A model generated the notes under the pieces. The model searched no databases. It was given only the letters and a program-made list of their open reading frames with translations, and was not told the DNA's origin. Positions 9,799-20,942 of a stretch of 24,824 bases of DNA are shown here, one piece after another. The translations under genes and the position numbers were made by a program. The stretch is from Gamarada debralockiae (lineage: Eukaryota > Ascomycota > Leotiomycetes > Helotiales > Hyphodiscaceae), in assembly GCA_002803225.1 (NCBI GenBank), contig NXFV01001510.1, positions 1-24,824 of the forward strand, given 5' to 3'. Position 1 is the first letter of the stretch, and every line of letters begins with the position of its first letter.

Positions 9799-12657
9799 CT
9801 TGTCCTATCTCTCGAATTCGTTATCCAATAGTACTATCTTTTATCTTTTAGTAATCTCAAAACAATGAGCCGTTTGTATGAGCAATTTAACGGGCAGGTC
9901 AAGCTTATATATGGAAGTCAGCCGTCTCCTAAGAAAAAAGAAGGGACCCGCAGTCGTACCCCGCAGCCTGACTACACGTCATGATAGACCGACCCCCTGG
10001 AGATAAACTGCAGCCAATCCACTCTACATTATACTGCAGCACTATCGACCCAATCAACTCCCTGCCTCAACAGTGAGTAATCTACTCGTGCCACCAACCA
10101 CGGTCAAACCTTTGACTGTACCGCGTCCAACCTTGACTAACACACCGTACATAAGCGTTAGCGTCGCACTGGGAAGATGGATCCGGGGCTCAGATTGGAC
10201 AGTGGGGCAGGGGAGTGATTAGGTGATGTAAGTCCAAGCGCCAGCTGCATAAGCGTCCGCCACAAAGGTTTCGTCTATCTCTCGCTGCGAACGTTCGCAA
10301 GTCAACGCCAAAGAAACTGCGCCTCGAAACAGATCTGCTGATGATCAAACGTAAAAACGCGCTCATCGACCAATCATCGGAACTGCGATATGGCGGAGCT
10401 TCCTTGGCGTGGTCATATGACCTTTCCCCGCATCTTTAAAGTATGATCCGTCTCGGTCACCGATAATCCTGGTTCTGTATTCTTTTGGAGGATAGTTCGT
10501 TTGGAGAAGGGCTGCTGGAATGGTTGGGTCGTGGGAAGTGGTCCATGCAGTCGTACATTGCAGCTGCAGATGCGAGCTGCGATGCGCAGTGATGAGGTAT
10601 GATGATTACGCCCCATCTTTCGAGTTGTTGACTTGGTGAATTTGCCCCTTTTATGCTTTTGTGGGATTGGATGATGTGAGCCCACAAACTCTCCACTTCT
10701 CAAAAAGTTGAAAATTCTATCCAATCCTATGCTCTCATCGTTTGGGGGGAGGGGAAAGAACACCCCACCACAGCTCACAGGGCGAAAGTAAGGTTATGTG
10801 CACAGCCTCTGCCAAGAACCCCTCCAGTCGTCACTTCAGTTGGTGCATTTATACTTTCTGGCAGATGGGGTTAATGAAAACCCCTCCGAGGAAAGGACTG
10901 GTGAATATAATTCGCCCAGAGCTTGGTAGCATTCGCACATACCGTAATTCTTACATACTGGTCCAAACGTGCCGTACCCGGCCATTGCATAGCATCTAAA
11001 AGCTATAGCGAAACGACGGAAGCCATTCAAAACTCACTCTCGAAGCAGAAGCCTGTGCAAGTAATCCCCCTGCATCATGACCACACTTTTCAATTCCGCG
11101 TCTTCCCATAAATTCCATCGATTTCTATCCAATGTCGGGCTGACAGCCTGTCCACCGATGCTCCCGGCGAAGGGAACCAAGGAATGAGTCCATATCATAC
11201 CGAAATGAAAATATAAACATCGAGATAATGAAGCGTGTCCTTATCTTCACGCACGTGGTAGCGCGAGTCGATGACGATGTTGAGGCTGCCGCAGGTTACC
11301 GCTTAAGCAGCCTGCACGACAGTGTGGCAGATGCAGAGTCCTGGTACGAAGGGCTACAAATACCAGGCAGTCGTTGCACCGCATGGGAAAAGTAACGGGA
11401 GGAAGCAGGGGGATCGAGATTTCGGAGGAAATCTCGCTAATTTTCGGAGATGCCGAGGCGCACTACATTTGGGGCGGTAGTTGATGGGTGATTCTAGGCT
11501 CTCGTTATTTAAGACGCTTTTGACGCCCTGCTTGTTATGGCAAGCCCTTTGCGAGATACGAGAGGACCTGTCATGTTGCACTACTGTAAATGGAAAATGT
11601 CGGCTTTACTGACAGCCTGAAACGGCGAGTTCTGAGACCTCGAAGGCTCACCCGGTTGTTCATTTCATCAAAGGAAGCTTGGCGAAACATGCCCCCAAAG
11701 GTAGGAATTATCTAAAATAAGCTCCCTATCCAATGTAAGGTACAGTACCACGACCATGAGTCATTTCGAGACTCTACCAACTCCTCACAAAATCAACCCC
11801 GCTTGCCAAACGCCTGCTTTCACATCCGAACCAAAGGCCCAATTCCACAACAGTCGCTCGCAGGTAATTCGTAAAGCCTTTATTCCATATCGTCGTTGTG
11901 TAATTATCTACTCAAAGCATCGAGCTTCATCCATTTGATTTTGAACACCGTCCAAGTTAACTTTCACTTCACTGCTCAGTCGAGAGGCTCAAGGACGAAC
12001 AATGGACATATCTAGTGTACATGGGAGTGCGATCCAAAAGGTCCCGCAGGCCGTGGAAACAGATGTGGAATCCTCGCATTCCTCTGAGTAGCCACTCGCA
12101 CACGATTGAATAACGGCGCGTTTAGCTCCGCGCAGCAGAAACTCAGGAGCGCAATGTTGCTCGCTGAGAGGATGAAGTAGTAGGTTGGAATCGCGATGCC
12201 CATGATTGACGAGTGAATGGCTTCGGCAGAATCAATACAAGGTATGGTGAGAAGGAGGATATGGCGAAGGTTTGTGCGAGATGAGGTTGGAAGGCAAAAG
12301 GGACAAAGAGGGGCTTAGTGCGAGACCCACCCCCGCGTACGATAAGGATAGTTCTACCCCGCGTTTCGCCAATCAGCCCCACGGAGCCGAAAGGGGTTAC
12401 TTTACTCCTGGTCTGGCCAAAGACAATCCATAAAATACTGTGGCACGCAAGAGGGCTTTCCCCAAAGCCAAGATCTTATTAAATTACTGTTTCAATTTCG
12501 TCCCATAAAAGATAAATCACCAAGTATATGAAACATCCAATCACGTGCATTTCTCCACCCCATCCACTCGTGCCTTGTCCTCTTCTCTCTGCAATACCAA
12601 ACTTGACTTGCTGCCCTATCCACCGGAATCTATAGAACCGATTAAGAGATCAAACAT
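9799..12657. other. Intergenic region, about 2.9 kb, no gene supported
   Basis: The left end must contain the promoter of the minus-strand repeat protein (pyrimidine-rich tracts before its start, and a TATATA block near 9907). Further right are CCAAT-type motifs (about 10369), a TGAGTCA palindrome at 11757 and a TCACGTG site near 12541. All could occur by chance. Open frames are short; the longest (10413-10778, minus) begins at GTG and has no domain. I saw no transposon ends, tRNA or tandem arrays. Confidence 0.5.
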
Positions 12658-14835
12658 CTATTTACGGTCCAATTTCTTCCCGCTAAGAAAGAATGCCGCG
12701 AAGAAAACCACAGCAGCCCGTCTGGTTGAAGCAAGAAAAGTGTATCTCAAAGCCTCGAAGTAAACTCTCCTCGCAACATCTTGTACCTCCAGATCCAGAT
12801 CTTCCAAAGCGGTTACACGGTGGCGAATGCATCAATAATCTTTTCAAGAAGCCTAGGTCAGCAAACATACTCGTTTAATGGCATAGGGGGTTCAGGGGGG
12901 AAAGGACAAGGAGAGGAATATCACTTTCAATTTAACTGGTATTTCAGAAAACTCGCTTAGCAGTCTGGAGGAGAGAATGTTCTGGATGATTGTTAATGCG
13001 GCTGCGACGTCTCAGACCATGCCCGTGGAGCGGAAGAGGCAGGCCATTGAGGTTGATGTTTGTTCTGCCGTTCCGTCAGTAGACCCTCCTCATCCCCCAA
13101 ATCCCGGCAACTCACAAGATTGTTCAAAAGCTGCAATGTTCATGAACAAAATACTCGGAAATACGATATCCTGTCCGAGATTCGCGGGGAAGAGATACAG
13201 TACGTATTTCCAGGTGGAATCGTGGCATTTCAGAGAAGCTACCAGCCCGTTTCCGAGAATCATGAAGAAACTTGCTCTAACGAGATGACTGAGCATGCCC
13301 CATCGCGACATGATGAATCCTGCGATGAGAACGCCTACTGGTGTTCGAGAGGGACGGAATAGCGAGTCGGTGGCCGGCTTTTGATGCCGAGTCTTTGAGG
13401 ACGACTTGGAAGAAGAGGGGGATCATGAACAGGAACTGCCACAGCGTTTGTACACGGATATGGAGGGTTGAATATGAATGAGCATACGGTGAAACTAGAT
13501 ATACCGACCATAATATTGCTGATCGTATTCGAGATCGTCACTCTTCCTTTCGGCATGTTCATCGGCATAACGGGCAACGCCTTCGTCCGAAGTTCCACCA
13601 AGATGAAGACGGCCAGAACGATAATGCTGACAACAAAACACACTATCACTCTGACCAGGGGTACTGATTCCCACTGACACTTAACGCAGGGAGCTGCGCC
13701 GACAGGCCGAAGTTCAAGAGGATGGCACGGGTGAGGTCGATTTGTCTCCAAAGCGAATTCCTGACTCCGCCAGCCTCTTCCTCCAGTCCTTGTTCCGACG
13801 GAGGTGGGTTTACGATAACAAAATATCCAATCACTAATCCAGCGAGCGAGATGGGAACTTGACAGAGGAAACACCACCTCCAACCAATCGTGTCAGCAAT
13901 GAATCCACCCAAACTCGCACCACAGATCGCTCCAAATCCATGGAGACCCATTCTGAAGGGCCTGGTACATGGCTCTATTTTTCAAAGGTATGATATCGGG
14001 ATTGATGATCGTAGCCATACAGTAAACCTCGTTATAAGGATACTTGATATGAGGATGCCCTACTAAAATCCTTGGTAATAAGGATCGATCTTCTGGTCCG
14101 GCATGGATTATTTTTGGTGAAGCCTACCACATAGCTAAGTATCCTCTTGATATCCTTAATTTTTCCCAGTCCCGAGGGTATCCTTATATCGAGTTTTTAC
14201 TGTAGTGGTGAGCCCACCGCCTTCCAGGCCAGCTAGTACTCGCGTGAGATTGAAGAAGATGATGTTGGGAGCAATGCCACAACCCAAGCAGAAGAGGATG
14301 AACAAGATGGTTGCGTGAAGAAACATGCTCTCCAACCAAGAATATCTGAGAAGCGTCCATACAGAGGTTGGAAGGCTGTGGATGTGATGAGGTAAGCGGC
14401 CGTGATCCAGCTGATGGTGTTGGCTACATTAAAATCGGAGCCGATTACAGCGTAGGTTGATGCTGTGATGTTCCATCGAATCCGGAAAGGAAGACATTGC
14501 AGAATATAGCTGTGATTTCCCCGTTAGCACTGTTTCTATACACATATATTGTGGCTCTCAAGCAAAAGAAACATTCCCGTGACTGCCCTAGTTGAGTAAG
14601 AAAAGGGGTCGTGGGAAGAGGAAGAAGAAAGGGGAGGGGGGGGGTTACCGGTTTCAATCCAAACAAATCCCGAAAGAAGAGACTTAGGAGACCACGACTC
14701 CTGGGTCTCTCACTCTTTAACTTCGGAAAGTAATGGAGAAGGTTCATCTATAATCCCTTCTACATTCTCGAAGGCGTCTTCAATTCCATGACGCGGTGTG
14801 GCAGGTGATCTTGCTTGAAGTTGTCCAATTGACAT
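12658..14835 (-). pseudogene. Decayed DHA2-family MFS transporter
   Basis: Minus-strand blocks occur in the order of a 14-TM DHA2 drug/H+ antiporter or vacuolar basic amino acid transporter of ascomycetes. They are MSIGQLQARSPATPRHGIED (start 14835), GFVWIETG, an intron, IFCNVFLSGFDG, YLITSTAFQPLYGRFSDI, LGCGIAPNI, RVLAGLEGGGLTT, GLHGFGAICGASLGGFIADT, WRWCFLCQVPISL, LRTKALPVMPMN, GFIMSRWG, WKYVLYLFPANLGQ and LEVQDVARRVYFEALRYTF, ending at TAG 12658-12660. Disruptions include an in-frame TGA after LLSEVKE, single-base shifts after SGFDG, near CFFTQ, after LQNG and near YPWSE, a degraded stretch about 13340-13460, stops in STGMV(TGA) and FATV(TAA), and a 183-bp MITE. The family exports toxins or moves amino acids across plasma or vacuolar membrane. 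This copy cannot make a full protein. It is divergent from the P450. Confidence 0.92.
14020..14202. mobile_element. 183-bp MITE, pogo/Tigger-like, inserted in the MFS relic
   Basis: The element is bounded by imperfect ~25-bp terminal inverted repeats. The left end reads CAGTAAACCTCGTTATAAGG and the reverse complement of the right end reads CAGTAAAAACTCGATATAAG. It is flanked by the dinucleotide TA on both sides (14018-14019 and 14203-14204), the target duplication of Tc1/mariner/pogo elements, and CAGT...CTCGATATAA ends are typical of pogo/Tigger relatives. It has no coding capacity. Several extra AAGGAT/ATCCTT hexamers lie inside both ends. Removing the element and one TA restores the MFS frame across the junction (GGGLTT then MATIINPDIIPL), so it landed in an exon of a transporter gene. 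Confidence 0.9.
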
Positions 14836-15196
14836 TGTTTAGATTCTCTCAGGCATACCAATGCGCAATGGAAATTAAGAATAACAAATTATCATGAAAA
14901 GTAAAGCAATGCGAGTGATATGTCAGATTCATAGTATTAAAGATTTCAAAAAATATCCTTTGTGAGAGACGCTGTGACGATCTTTTCCGCTCGGCGAAGC
15001 ACGCAATCCTATCAGAGACTTGTACGACATACGAAGTAGTAAGCTGACGCCTAGCGGCAGATCACCGTCTATGCATCCGCCCCTTGCCCACCATCTCTTA
15101 GTCCTGTAATCAGGAAATATGAACTTGGGCTACGACAAGCACGCTCGTCGTTACTATTCCCTAATCTATTCTCTTTGAATCGACGAAATTTGAAAA
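14836..15196. promoter_or_regulatory. Divergent promoter between MFS relic and P450
   Basis: A 361-bp gap separates the two start codons of a head-to-head pair, so it must have carried both promoters. The left part is AT-rich and no coding frame is supported. I could not assign a specific activator site with confidence. The arrangement suggests former co-regulation of transporter and oxidase. Confidence 0.55.
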
Positions 15197-16927
15197 ATGG
15201 CGATACTCTCACAGGTTCAAACTATACCACTATCAACGATAATTTTCTACTCAACTGCGATATATTTAGCAAACAAGATTACTGTGGTTGTACGAAGAAT
15301 TTTCTTCCATCCTTTATCTCGAGTTCCTGGGCCGACGATATGTGCTACTTCGCGAGTATATGAGTTTTGGTGGGATTCGATATATCATGGACGGCTCTGG
15401 TCAAGGATGCCGAAGCTCCATGAGAAATACGGTAAAGCAACCCGAGTTTCTAGCAGACCCTATCTGAAATCTACTTTCTAGGTCCAATTGTTCGCATTGG
15501 TCCCAACGAAGTTCACATTCATGATCTCGAGTATTTCAACCAGCTTCTAGCTTTTCGGCCACTCAACAAGTGGGCGATGACTGCCCATCAATTTGGGATA
15601 AGCGAGGCATTGTTCGGCACAGAAGACTACAAGCAATACAAGAAGAAAAGAGCTGCATTTGGGGATTCATTCTCGCGATCAACAGCCCTCAAGCTTCAGG
15701 ACTTGATGAATACACATCTTAACAAAGCTTGCGATATCATCAAACAATATTCCGTTGAAGGTCGATCTATCGATTTGGCGTAAGTCTTCTCTGAAAGCCG
15801 CATACTCTTCTTCGCTGAATAGTGGCTCACTGAACTCGGACAGGTACGTATGTCGAGGCGCACCTGCAGATATCTTCACCGAATTCATATTCGGAAAACA
15901 ATTCAACTTCATCGATGACGAAGAAAGTACTCGAGGACTCTATCAAAGAAAACATGAAGTTCTATTGGGCATGTTCCATTTGGGCAGGCACATATACTTC
16001 CTCGTACCCTTGCTCTGCGACTTGCTGTGGCAGCAACTGAAGCAGGCAGCTGGAGGACCCAGGCCAAAATGGTCTATGCTTGGCTACCTTTCAGTAAGAA
16101 TATCTCCAAACACGCCGCAATGAGACTAACGTCCAAAATCGCAGTGGGCGAAAGGTAGGTTACAAGAAATGCAAGAAGAGGCGAAAAATCCATCGAGGAC
16201 AACAGATTCGAGGCTCAAACCCGTTATGTCAACATTCATAGAAGCCAAGCTCCCTGATTCCGACAAAACCGTCGATGCCCTCGCCCAGCAAGGAGTAGCA
16301 GTCTGGAGCGGAGGTTGGGAAACAGTAGGAACCACAGTCACGCTCGGAACATACGAACTTCTGAAGAATTCAAAAATGGCTGAGCGTCTCAAATCTGAAC
16401 TCAAGACCGCTTGGCCAAACATCGACCTCCCACCATCAATGGACGCACTCGACGCCTCTCCCTATCTCACAGCCGCGATCAAAGAATCTCTTCGTTTCAC
16501 CCCACCACCAGGCCGGCTAAGCCGCTACAACCCCCGCGAATTTGAGCATTACAAAAACTACTCTTTCCCTCCCGGAACAATAATCAGCACATCCCTATCA
16601 ATGGTGTGTCAAGACCCCTCTATCTGGGGATCTGACGCCTCAGTCTTCCGACCGGATCGTTGGATCGGCAAAGAGAACGAGGATGGAAAATTGGATCAAT
16701 GGGTGGTGGCTTTTAGTAAAGGGACGAGGATGTGTCCTGGTTTTGAAATCGCTTGGGTGGAAATGAGGTTGTTATTTGCGCATTTTTTTAGGAAATTTGA
16801 ATTGAGTATTGATGAGAAGGAGGGGGTCACGGACGATGATATTTTGACGTATCATGATGGGTTTACGGGGGTTCCGAAGACTTGGTGTCAGAGATTGCTG
16901 GTTTTGGCGAAGCCTGTGAGTGCTTAG
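15197..16927 (+). CDS. Cytochrome P450 monooxygenase
   Basis: Four exons (15197-15431, 15482-15779, 15844-16093, 16145-16927) with introns of 50, 64 and 51 nt give a 521-aa microsomal P450, close to usual length. The ATG at 15197 has a good context (AAAAATGGC) and begins an N-terminal ER anchor (residues ~8-30) followed by the proline-rich hinge HPLSRVPGP. Core motifs present are the I-helix region SGGWETVGTT (~residues 313-322), the K-helix ExxR as KESLR (Glu375, Arg378), FRPDRW, and the heme loop FSKGTRMCPG with the thiolate Cys458. The protein should be a heme-dependent oxidase taking electrons from a P450 reductase. The resemblance is to ascomycete secondary-metabolism or benzoate/trichodiene-oxygenase-type P450s; the substrate cannot be read from sequence. 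The I-helix acid-Thr pair is atypical (WETVGTT). It lies beside a dead MFS transporter in divergent orientation. Confidence 0.95.
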
Positions 16928-18163
16928 GTAGTTGATGAAAGATTGAGTAACGTTCCCTGCTGTATTAGGGATGTTGTTAAGAAACGGAGTTCATGCTGAT
17001 TTTCGATTCGATGGAAAGATAAACACAAGCACTCGAAGTAGGATTAACGTGTCACATAAGCACAGATATTAGTCTTCTAAACGTTCTCTTTTTTTCGAAA
17101 GGCTTGAACAAAGAAAGTTTCTACCATGAGCTATTGATTCTCAGGAGTAGCGAACTATATCGGGATTTTTCACTCGACTACTGCTTTGCGCCCGCTTCTT
17201 ACTTTTCTTTTCCCTACTTAGGGTTATTTATGTAGCCGGAATCTCGGTGTGAACGGCACCACTGGATGAATCTCGCCGATGTCAGGGAGCTGGCCAACTG
17301 TTGCACGTCGATGACCTTCGAGGCTGCCGTGTAGGCGTCCATGATCCTATACGAAGGACATTTGAACAGGGACTGCTAAGGTAAGACCATGTCCTCCATA
17401 TGTGAATAGCAATTTATCGAATAAGAGAACGTAGCAAATACGCCCCTTAGGACTTGTGCCATTACCACTTCAGACACTGTACTGAATGATTTGCCTCTTG
17501 CTAGCACGAACGTAATAGAAAATGTACCTCAGGATAAGAAAAGTTAATATAATATGTTTCTCGACGATATTGTTGCATTCTTTGTGCGTTAAAGAAGCTT
17601 GTGGAATTATGTGCTTTTAATTACATGGCGGTAATCCCATTGAAGATCCAAAACTAGGCCTGGCTGGAACCCTTGTAAGGGGAGCAAAACGGGCACCCGC
17701 ACTATGATGACTCAGGGCGTGTTCAAGATGCTCAGGCTCTGCTCAGGCATGCTCACCCTTGGCTCAGGTTTGCTCACCCTCAGCTCAGGTAAAAGCGGCC
17801 GCGACTCACGCCCAGAGACAAAAACGGAGCCGGCACGAGAAAAAATTACATAGAGTTTAGGGGTATCCAGAACAATGAACATGAGTTTTTGAACAACCGA
17901 GTACAGAAGATGTTCGTCGCAGGACAAGCTGCTAAACAGTCACGAACAATCGCCAGTTTTGAGACGTTGACATAATTGAATTATTCTCGGCCACATAACA
18001 AAGCGCATAGCCTCTTCAGAGGAGAGTACCTATTTTTCATCCGGCTCTCCTCTCATTCGTTTTCCTTTCAACCATACCAACCTTAACCTCGTCTTCTTCA
18101 ACCCGAATCTTTTCTTCAGAAAAAAAGAGCAGAAAAGACCTAGACCAGCTGAAAGACTTCGAG
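16928..18163. other. Intergenic region, about 1.2 kb
   Basis: No gene is supported. It contains the P450 3' UTR, a perfect TGACTCA (GCN4/CPC-1 type) site at 17708-17714, and the 21-bp-period repeat at 17730-17789. A stretch near 17154-17173 (TATATCGGGATTTTTCACTC) faintly resembles the right end of the 14-kb MITE, but no partner end was found. Confidence 0.5.
17730..17789 (+). repeat. Short 21-bp-period direct repeat with GCTCAGG core
   Basis: GCTCAGG occurs at 17730, 17741, 17762 and 17783. The last three are spaced exactly 21 bp, with GCTCACCCT shared in the two full units between them. The period is a multiple of three, so the opposite strand shows an RVS-x-PE peptide repeat, but no gene can be supported there. 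Too few units for more than a minisatellite. Confidence 0.7.
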
Positions 18164-19001
18164 ATGTTCAGGCCAAACTTAACAGCCACAGGGGCAGCAT
18201 CCCACGGGCGCCACGATCGCCCTCGCCGCAACCAACAACCCCGCGGTTAAAGCACCAGATACCTTTCATCCATTCTCAAGACTACCGGTCGAGCTGCGGC
18301 TTCGGATCTGCCGCTTTACTTTCCCCCTCGGAACGGGAGCAACAGGCCGACGCAGACTTAACCTCGAAATCTTGATCTATGACGACCGCAGCGACGTCGA
18401 GGAGGCCGATGCGGACAATGACACGCTGACAACCAATCAACCCACAGCGAGGATCTCATCCACTTCTGGAGTCGACCTCTCCGTCCCGAAGCCCTCCTCG
18501 TCTACCACGAAAGTCGCCCGAGGCCCTCAGACACTACCGCCTTCTCTTCAATTTCACCGGCCTTCCAAACTTTCCGCGCTCAACGCCCATATACTACAAC
18601 GCTGGCCTCGACATGATCCAACTCGATCACACAACGTTGCACGAAAACACGTGGAACCTATACTGTTTGAACTGGCTCCAAATAAACGCACCTCTTGACA
18701 TGGACGCCATCCAATCTCTTGAGGTTTACGGCCGCACGGTTGGCGATCTATTCCCGTACCTGCAAGACGAGTCGCCGAATGACTACCCTGCTGATCAGCC
18801 TTACATCATGCACTGCTTTCGCCGGTTGAGATTTCTGAACGTCATTGACGATATTGGCAAGCCTTGGCCAGGGATAGCCATGCGGGTTTGGGACGTCCAG
18901 AGGCGGTGCATACAGGAGGGATGAGAGCTTTCATCCGCCGCAGACAAGAGGAGGACTCGAGTTGGATGATGTCGAGTATTCAGTTCGTGCCCTCAGATTA
19001 A
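18164..19001 (+). pseudogene. Frameshifted 2EXR-domain protein relic
   Basis: The pieces are in 2EXR order: MFRPNLTATGAA (start 18164), then after a shift near 18199 APDTFHPFSRLPVELRLRIC, the F-x-LP-x-E-LR-x-x-IW-like entry motif. After another shift near 18490 comes EALLVYHESRPEALRHYRLL, the H/C-x-ESR box. Then STPIYYNAGLDMIQLDHTTL, DLFPYLQDESP and RLRFLNVIDDIGKPWPG follow, and after a shift near 18921 MRAFIRRRQEEDSSW, ending at TAA 18999-19001. At least three single-base shifts are needed, and none coincides with usable splice sites. The 2EXR family is expanded in Leotiomycetes and related fungi and lacks an assigned function. Individual blocks are well preserved, so inactivation may be recent, or some shifts may be assembly errors. 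Confidence 0.75.
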
Positions 19002-19648
19002 CTTGTTCGAGAGGCGCTGGATCGTTGGCCGGAAGAGAGATGAGGAGGTGAAGATGACCCAGATCCATTCACGGATGTCGGAATCTAAGACCTCACAAAC
19101 TGTCAACAATACTTCCGAGACCAGATCAAGAAGTAGAGATCAACAAAGACCGAAAGAATCCCTATGCCACACTGCACACCTCTCAACCAAAATTGAAATT
19201 CGAGGGTATACCTGGATAAGAAACGTCACTGAACCGATAGGGCGGTACATATCTGGAATTTTGGGAGGCGTTTGATTTTCCAGCTGGAGTTTTGAAATCT
19301 GGAGCAGCTTCCCTACATACTAAGTTGCAAGAACCACCCTCTACCCACTAGAAACAGAATGGGAATAATGCAAATCATTAAATCAAGACAATTACTCAGA
19401 CCACGCAGCTCTTTCATGTGACTAAGAAACTTTGATGAGCTGCCTAGCTTTTACTGAAATGCGAAAACGAGGGCAGACGTAACACATGAACCGGAGTTTG
19501 AACAGTAGCGTTAATAATATTTAAATTTTAACCCAAAACCCCTTAAACTTAATGGATCATATTATAGAGACAGGTAGAGTCACAACACTTGCTGACAAGG
19601 CAAAACATATTCAAATTTCAGGTTTAGAAGGAAATAGCTCGTGCTTTC
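19002..19648. other. Intergenic region without recognised genes
   Basis: It holds the 3' side of the 2EXR relic and the 3' flank of the minus-strand gene ending at 19649. An AT-rich block lies near 19510-19550. A 90-codon open frame at 19003-19275 has no domain, and I consider it chance. Confidence 0.45.
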
Positions 19649-20888
19649 CTACCCTTCCAAGGTCTCAAGATCTTCAATCTCCCTCTTTATCCGCAAGAGA
19701 ACGAGATTTCGCTCCTCCTCTGAAGCTGCTTCCCACTCTTTGAACCCTTGTATCATCTGAGCTTCAATAATGTCTTTGTCGGGTCCCGATCTCCGCGTCG
19801 TCTGGACCTCCTCATAGATTCCCTTGAATGCATATCCAGGTATGCCAAAAACACCTGAGACACCGTGTAAGCCAGTACTTCTATCCATCTGTTTCTGCTT
19901 CTTACCTGCAGCTGGTTTGAAAACAGCACCACCAACTCCCTTTCCGAGCCCTACCAGTCCCCCTACGAAACCACCCTCCTGTGCCCCCTTCATCGGCTGG
20001 GTAACGAGCCCGGAGATGCCATCCCAGAGACCAAAGCCAAAGCTCTAGATAGTTATTAACACTTCGAACCGGCTAGGGAGCGAAATTAAAATTGAATTAA
20101 AATGGAAGTCACCTTCCCAGCAGCCTGAAGCCCGCTTTGGACATCCGTCACTTTCTCCAAGGGCCGCACCGTCTCATCCCCATACATCTTCGGAAGGTTA
20201 TGAAACCCACGCGCCACATTATGAGTGATGTCCATCGGAGCCTTGAGTACAGCACCTCCGATACCAGTGACACCCTTTCCGGAGTCCTTGGCGAATTCTG
20301 CAATCTCGTGCTGCGCCTGATCGCCTTCTTTTGCCTCGAGAACCTTTGCGAGTAGGAGCGGATAATCACCCACGCGCTGTGCGACGGTTCCAAACGCACC
20401 AAGTACCGCGGACAGGCCACCGGATAGAGGATCGGCCGGCCCTTCATCAACTGGGTCGTTGGATGAAGGAGCGTATCAAGAAGAAAATTAGTTTTGGGAT
20501 GTGTAAATATGGTTGTGAATGCTTACACTTCGAAATCGTCATAGGTAAAGACACCCCTTTTGACTGTGACCGTAGCTTCGAGAGCACTAAGCTTGAGATT
20601 CAATCCTTTGACTTGCCAGACCTTTGGACCATGAGAGGTCACATGGCTGTCAGGTGACTCTGGTTGGAGTATTTCGTCGCGTTCAAAAGCAAGATCAACC
20701 TCTTCTTGCGATAGGAGATGAGCATCTTCACAGGATTGAGCGTTCTCTGGCATGGTGGGGTCGTCGAGTTTCAAGTCATGCTCCGAGTGAGTGCTCTGGA
20801 CAACAGCCTCATCAGGCCCGTCAGCTTCACGGCGGATCTGAGGCTGGGATTCTTGAGGAGTAGAGGCGACTGGTTGCTTGAGTTTCAT
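19649..20888 (-). CDS. Sterol-glucosyltransferase C-terminal region without the catalytic domain
   Basis: Likely exons on the minus strand are 20888-20527, 20450-20113, 20044-19906 and 19854-19649. The peptide carries blocks that in fungal UGT80/Atg26-like sterol 3-beta-glucosyltransferases follow the GT28 domain: KVWQVKGLNLKLSALEATV, DEGPADPLSGGLSAVLGAFG, ARGFHNLPKMYGDETVRP, VTDVQSGLQAAGKSFGFGLW, DGISGLVTQPMKGAQEGG, KGVGGAVFKPAAG, VFGIPGYAFKGIYEEVQ. No glycosyl-transfer or UDP-sugar motif lies upstream, so it cannot be a glucosyltransferase by itself. The 51-nt segment 19855-19905 has GTAAG/CAG ends and no stop; removing it restores the family spacing. The first junction is problematic: the good GTAAGC donor (20526) leaves a one-base frame error, while a weak GTGTCT donor at 20554 keeps frame but drops residues that look conserved. 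The first in-frame ATG is at 20888, though the frame is open to ~20942. Truncated paralogue or early pseudogene are both possible. Confidence 0.65.
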
Positions 20889-20942
20889 CGTGAGCTTCAA
20901 ACCCGAGAGAGCGGTTGATGGAATTGAGTCCCTTATATTCAA

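Noticed and set aside
10413..10778. 121-codon minus-strand open frame
   Set aside because: GTG start, low-complexity, no domain.
12012..12203. 63-codon ORF with hydrophobic N-terminus resembling a secreted small protein
   Set aside because: Has a true ATG and a possible signal-like segment, but too short, no cysteine pattern or other support; could be tested by expression data.
12658..14835. RIP (repeat-induced point mutation) as the cause of MFS decay
   Set aside because: The visible lesions are mostly indels and an insertion, not the dense C-to-T/G-to-A pattern of RIP.
17154..17173. Sequence resembling one end of the 14-kb MITE
   Set aside because: Only about 20 imperfect bases and no matching opposite end within a few hundred bases.
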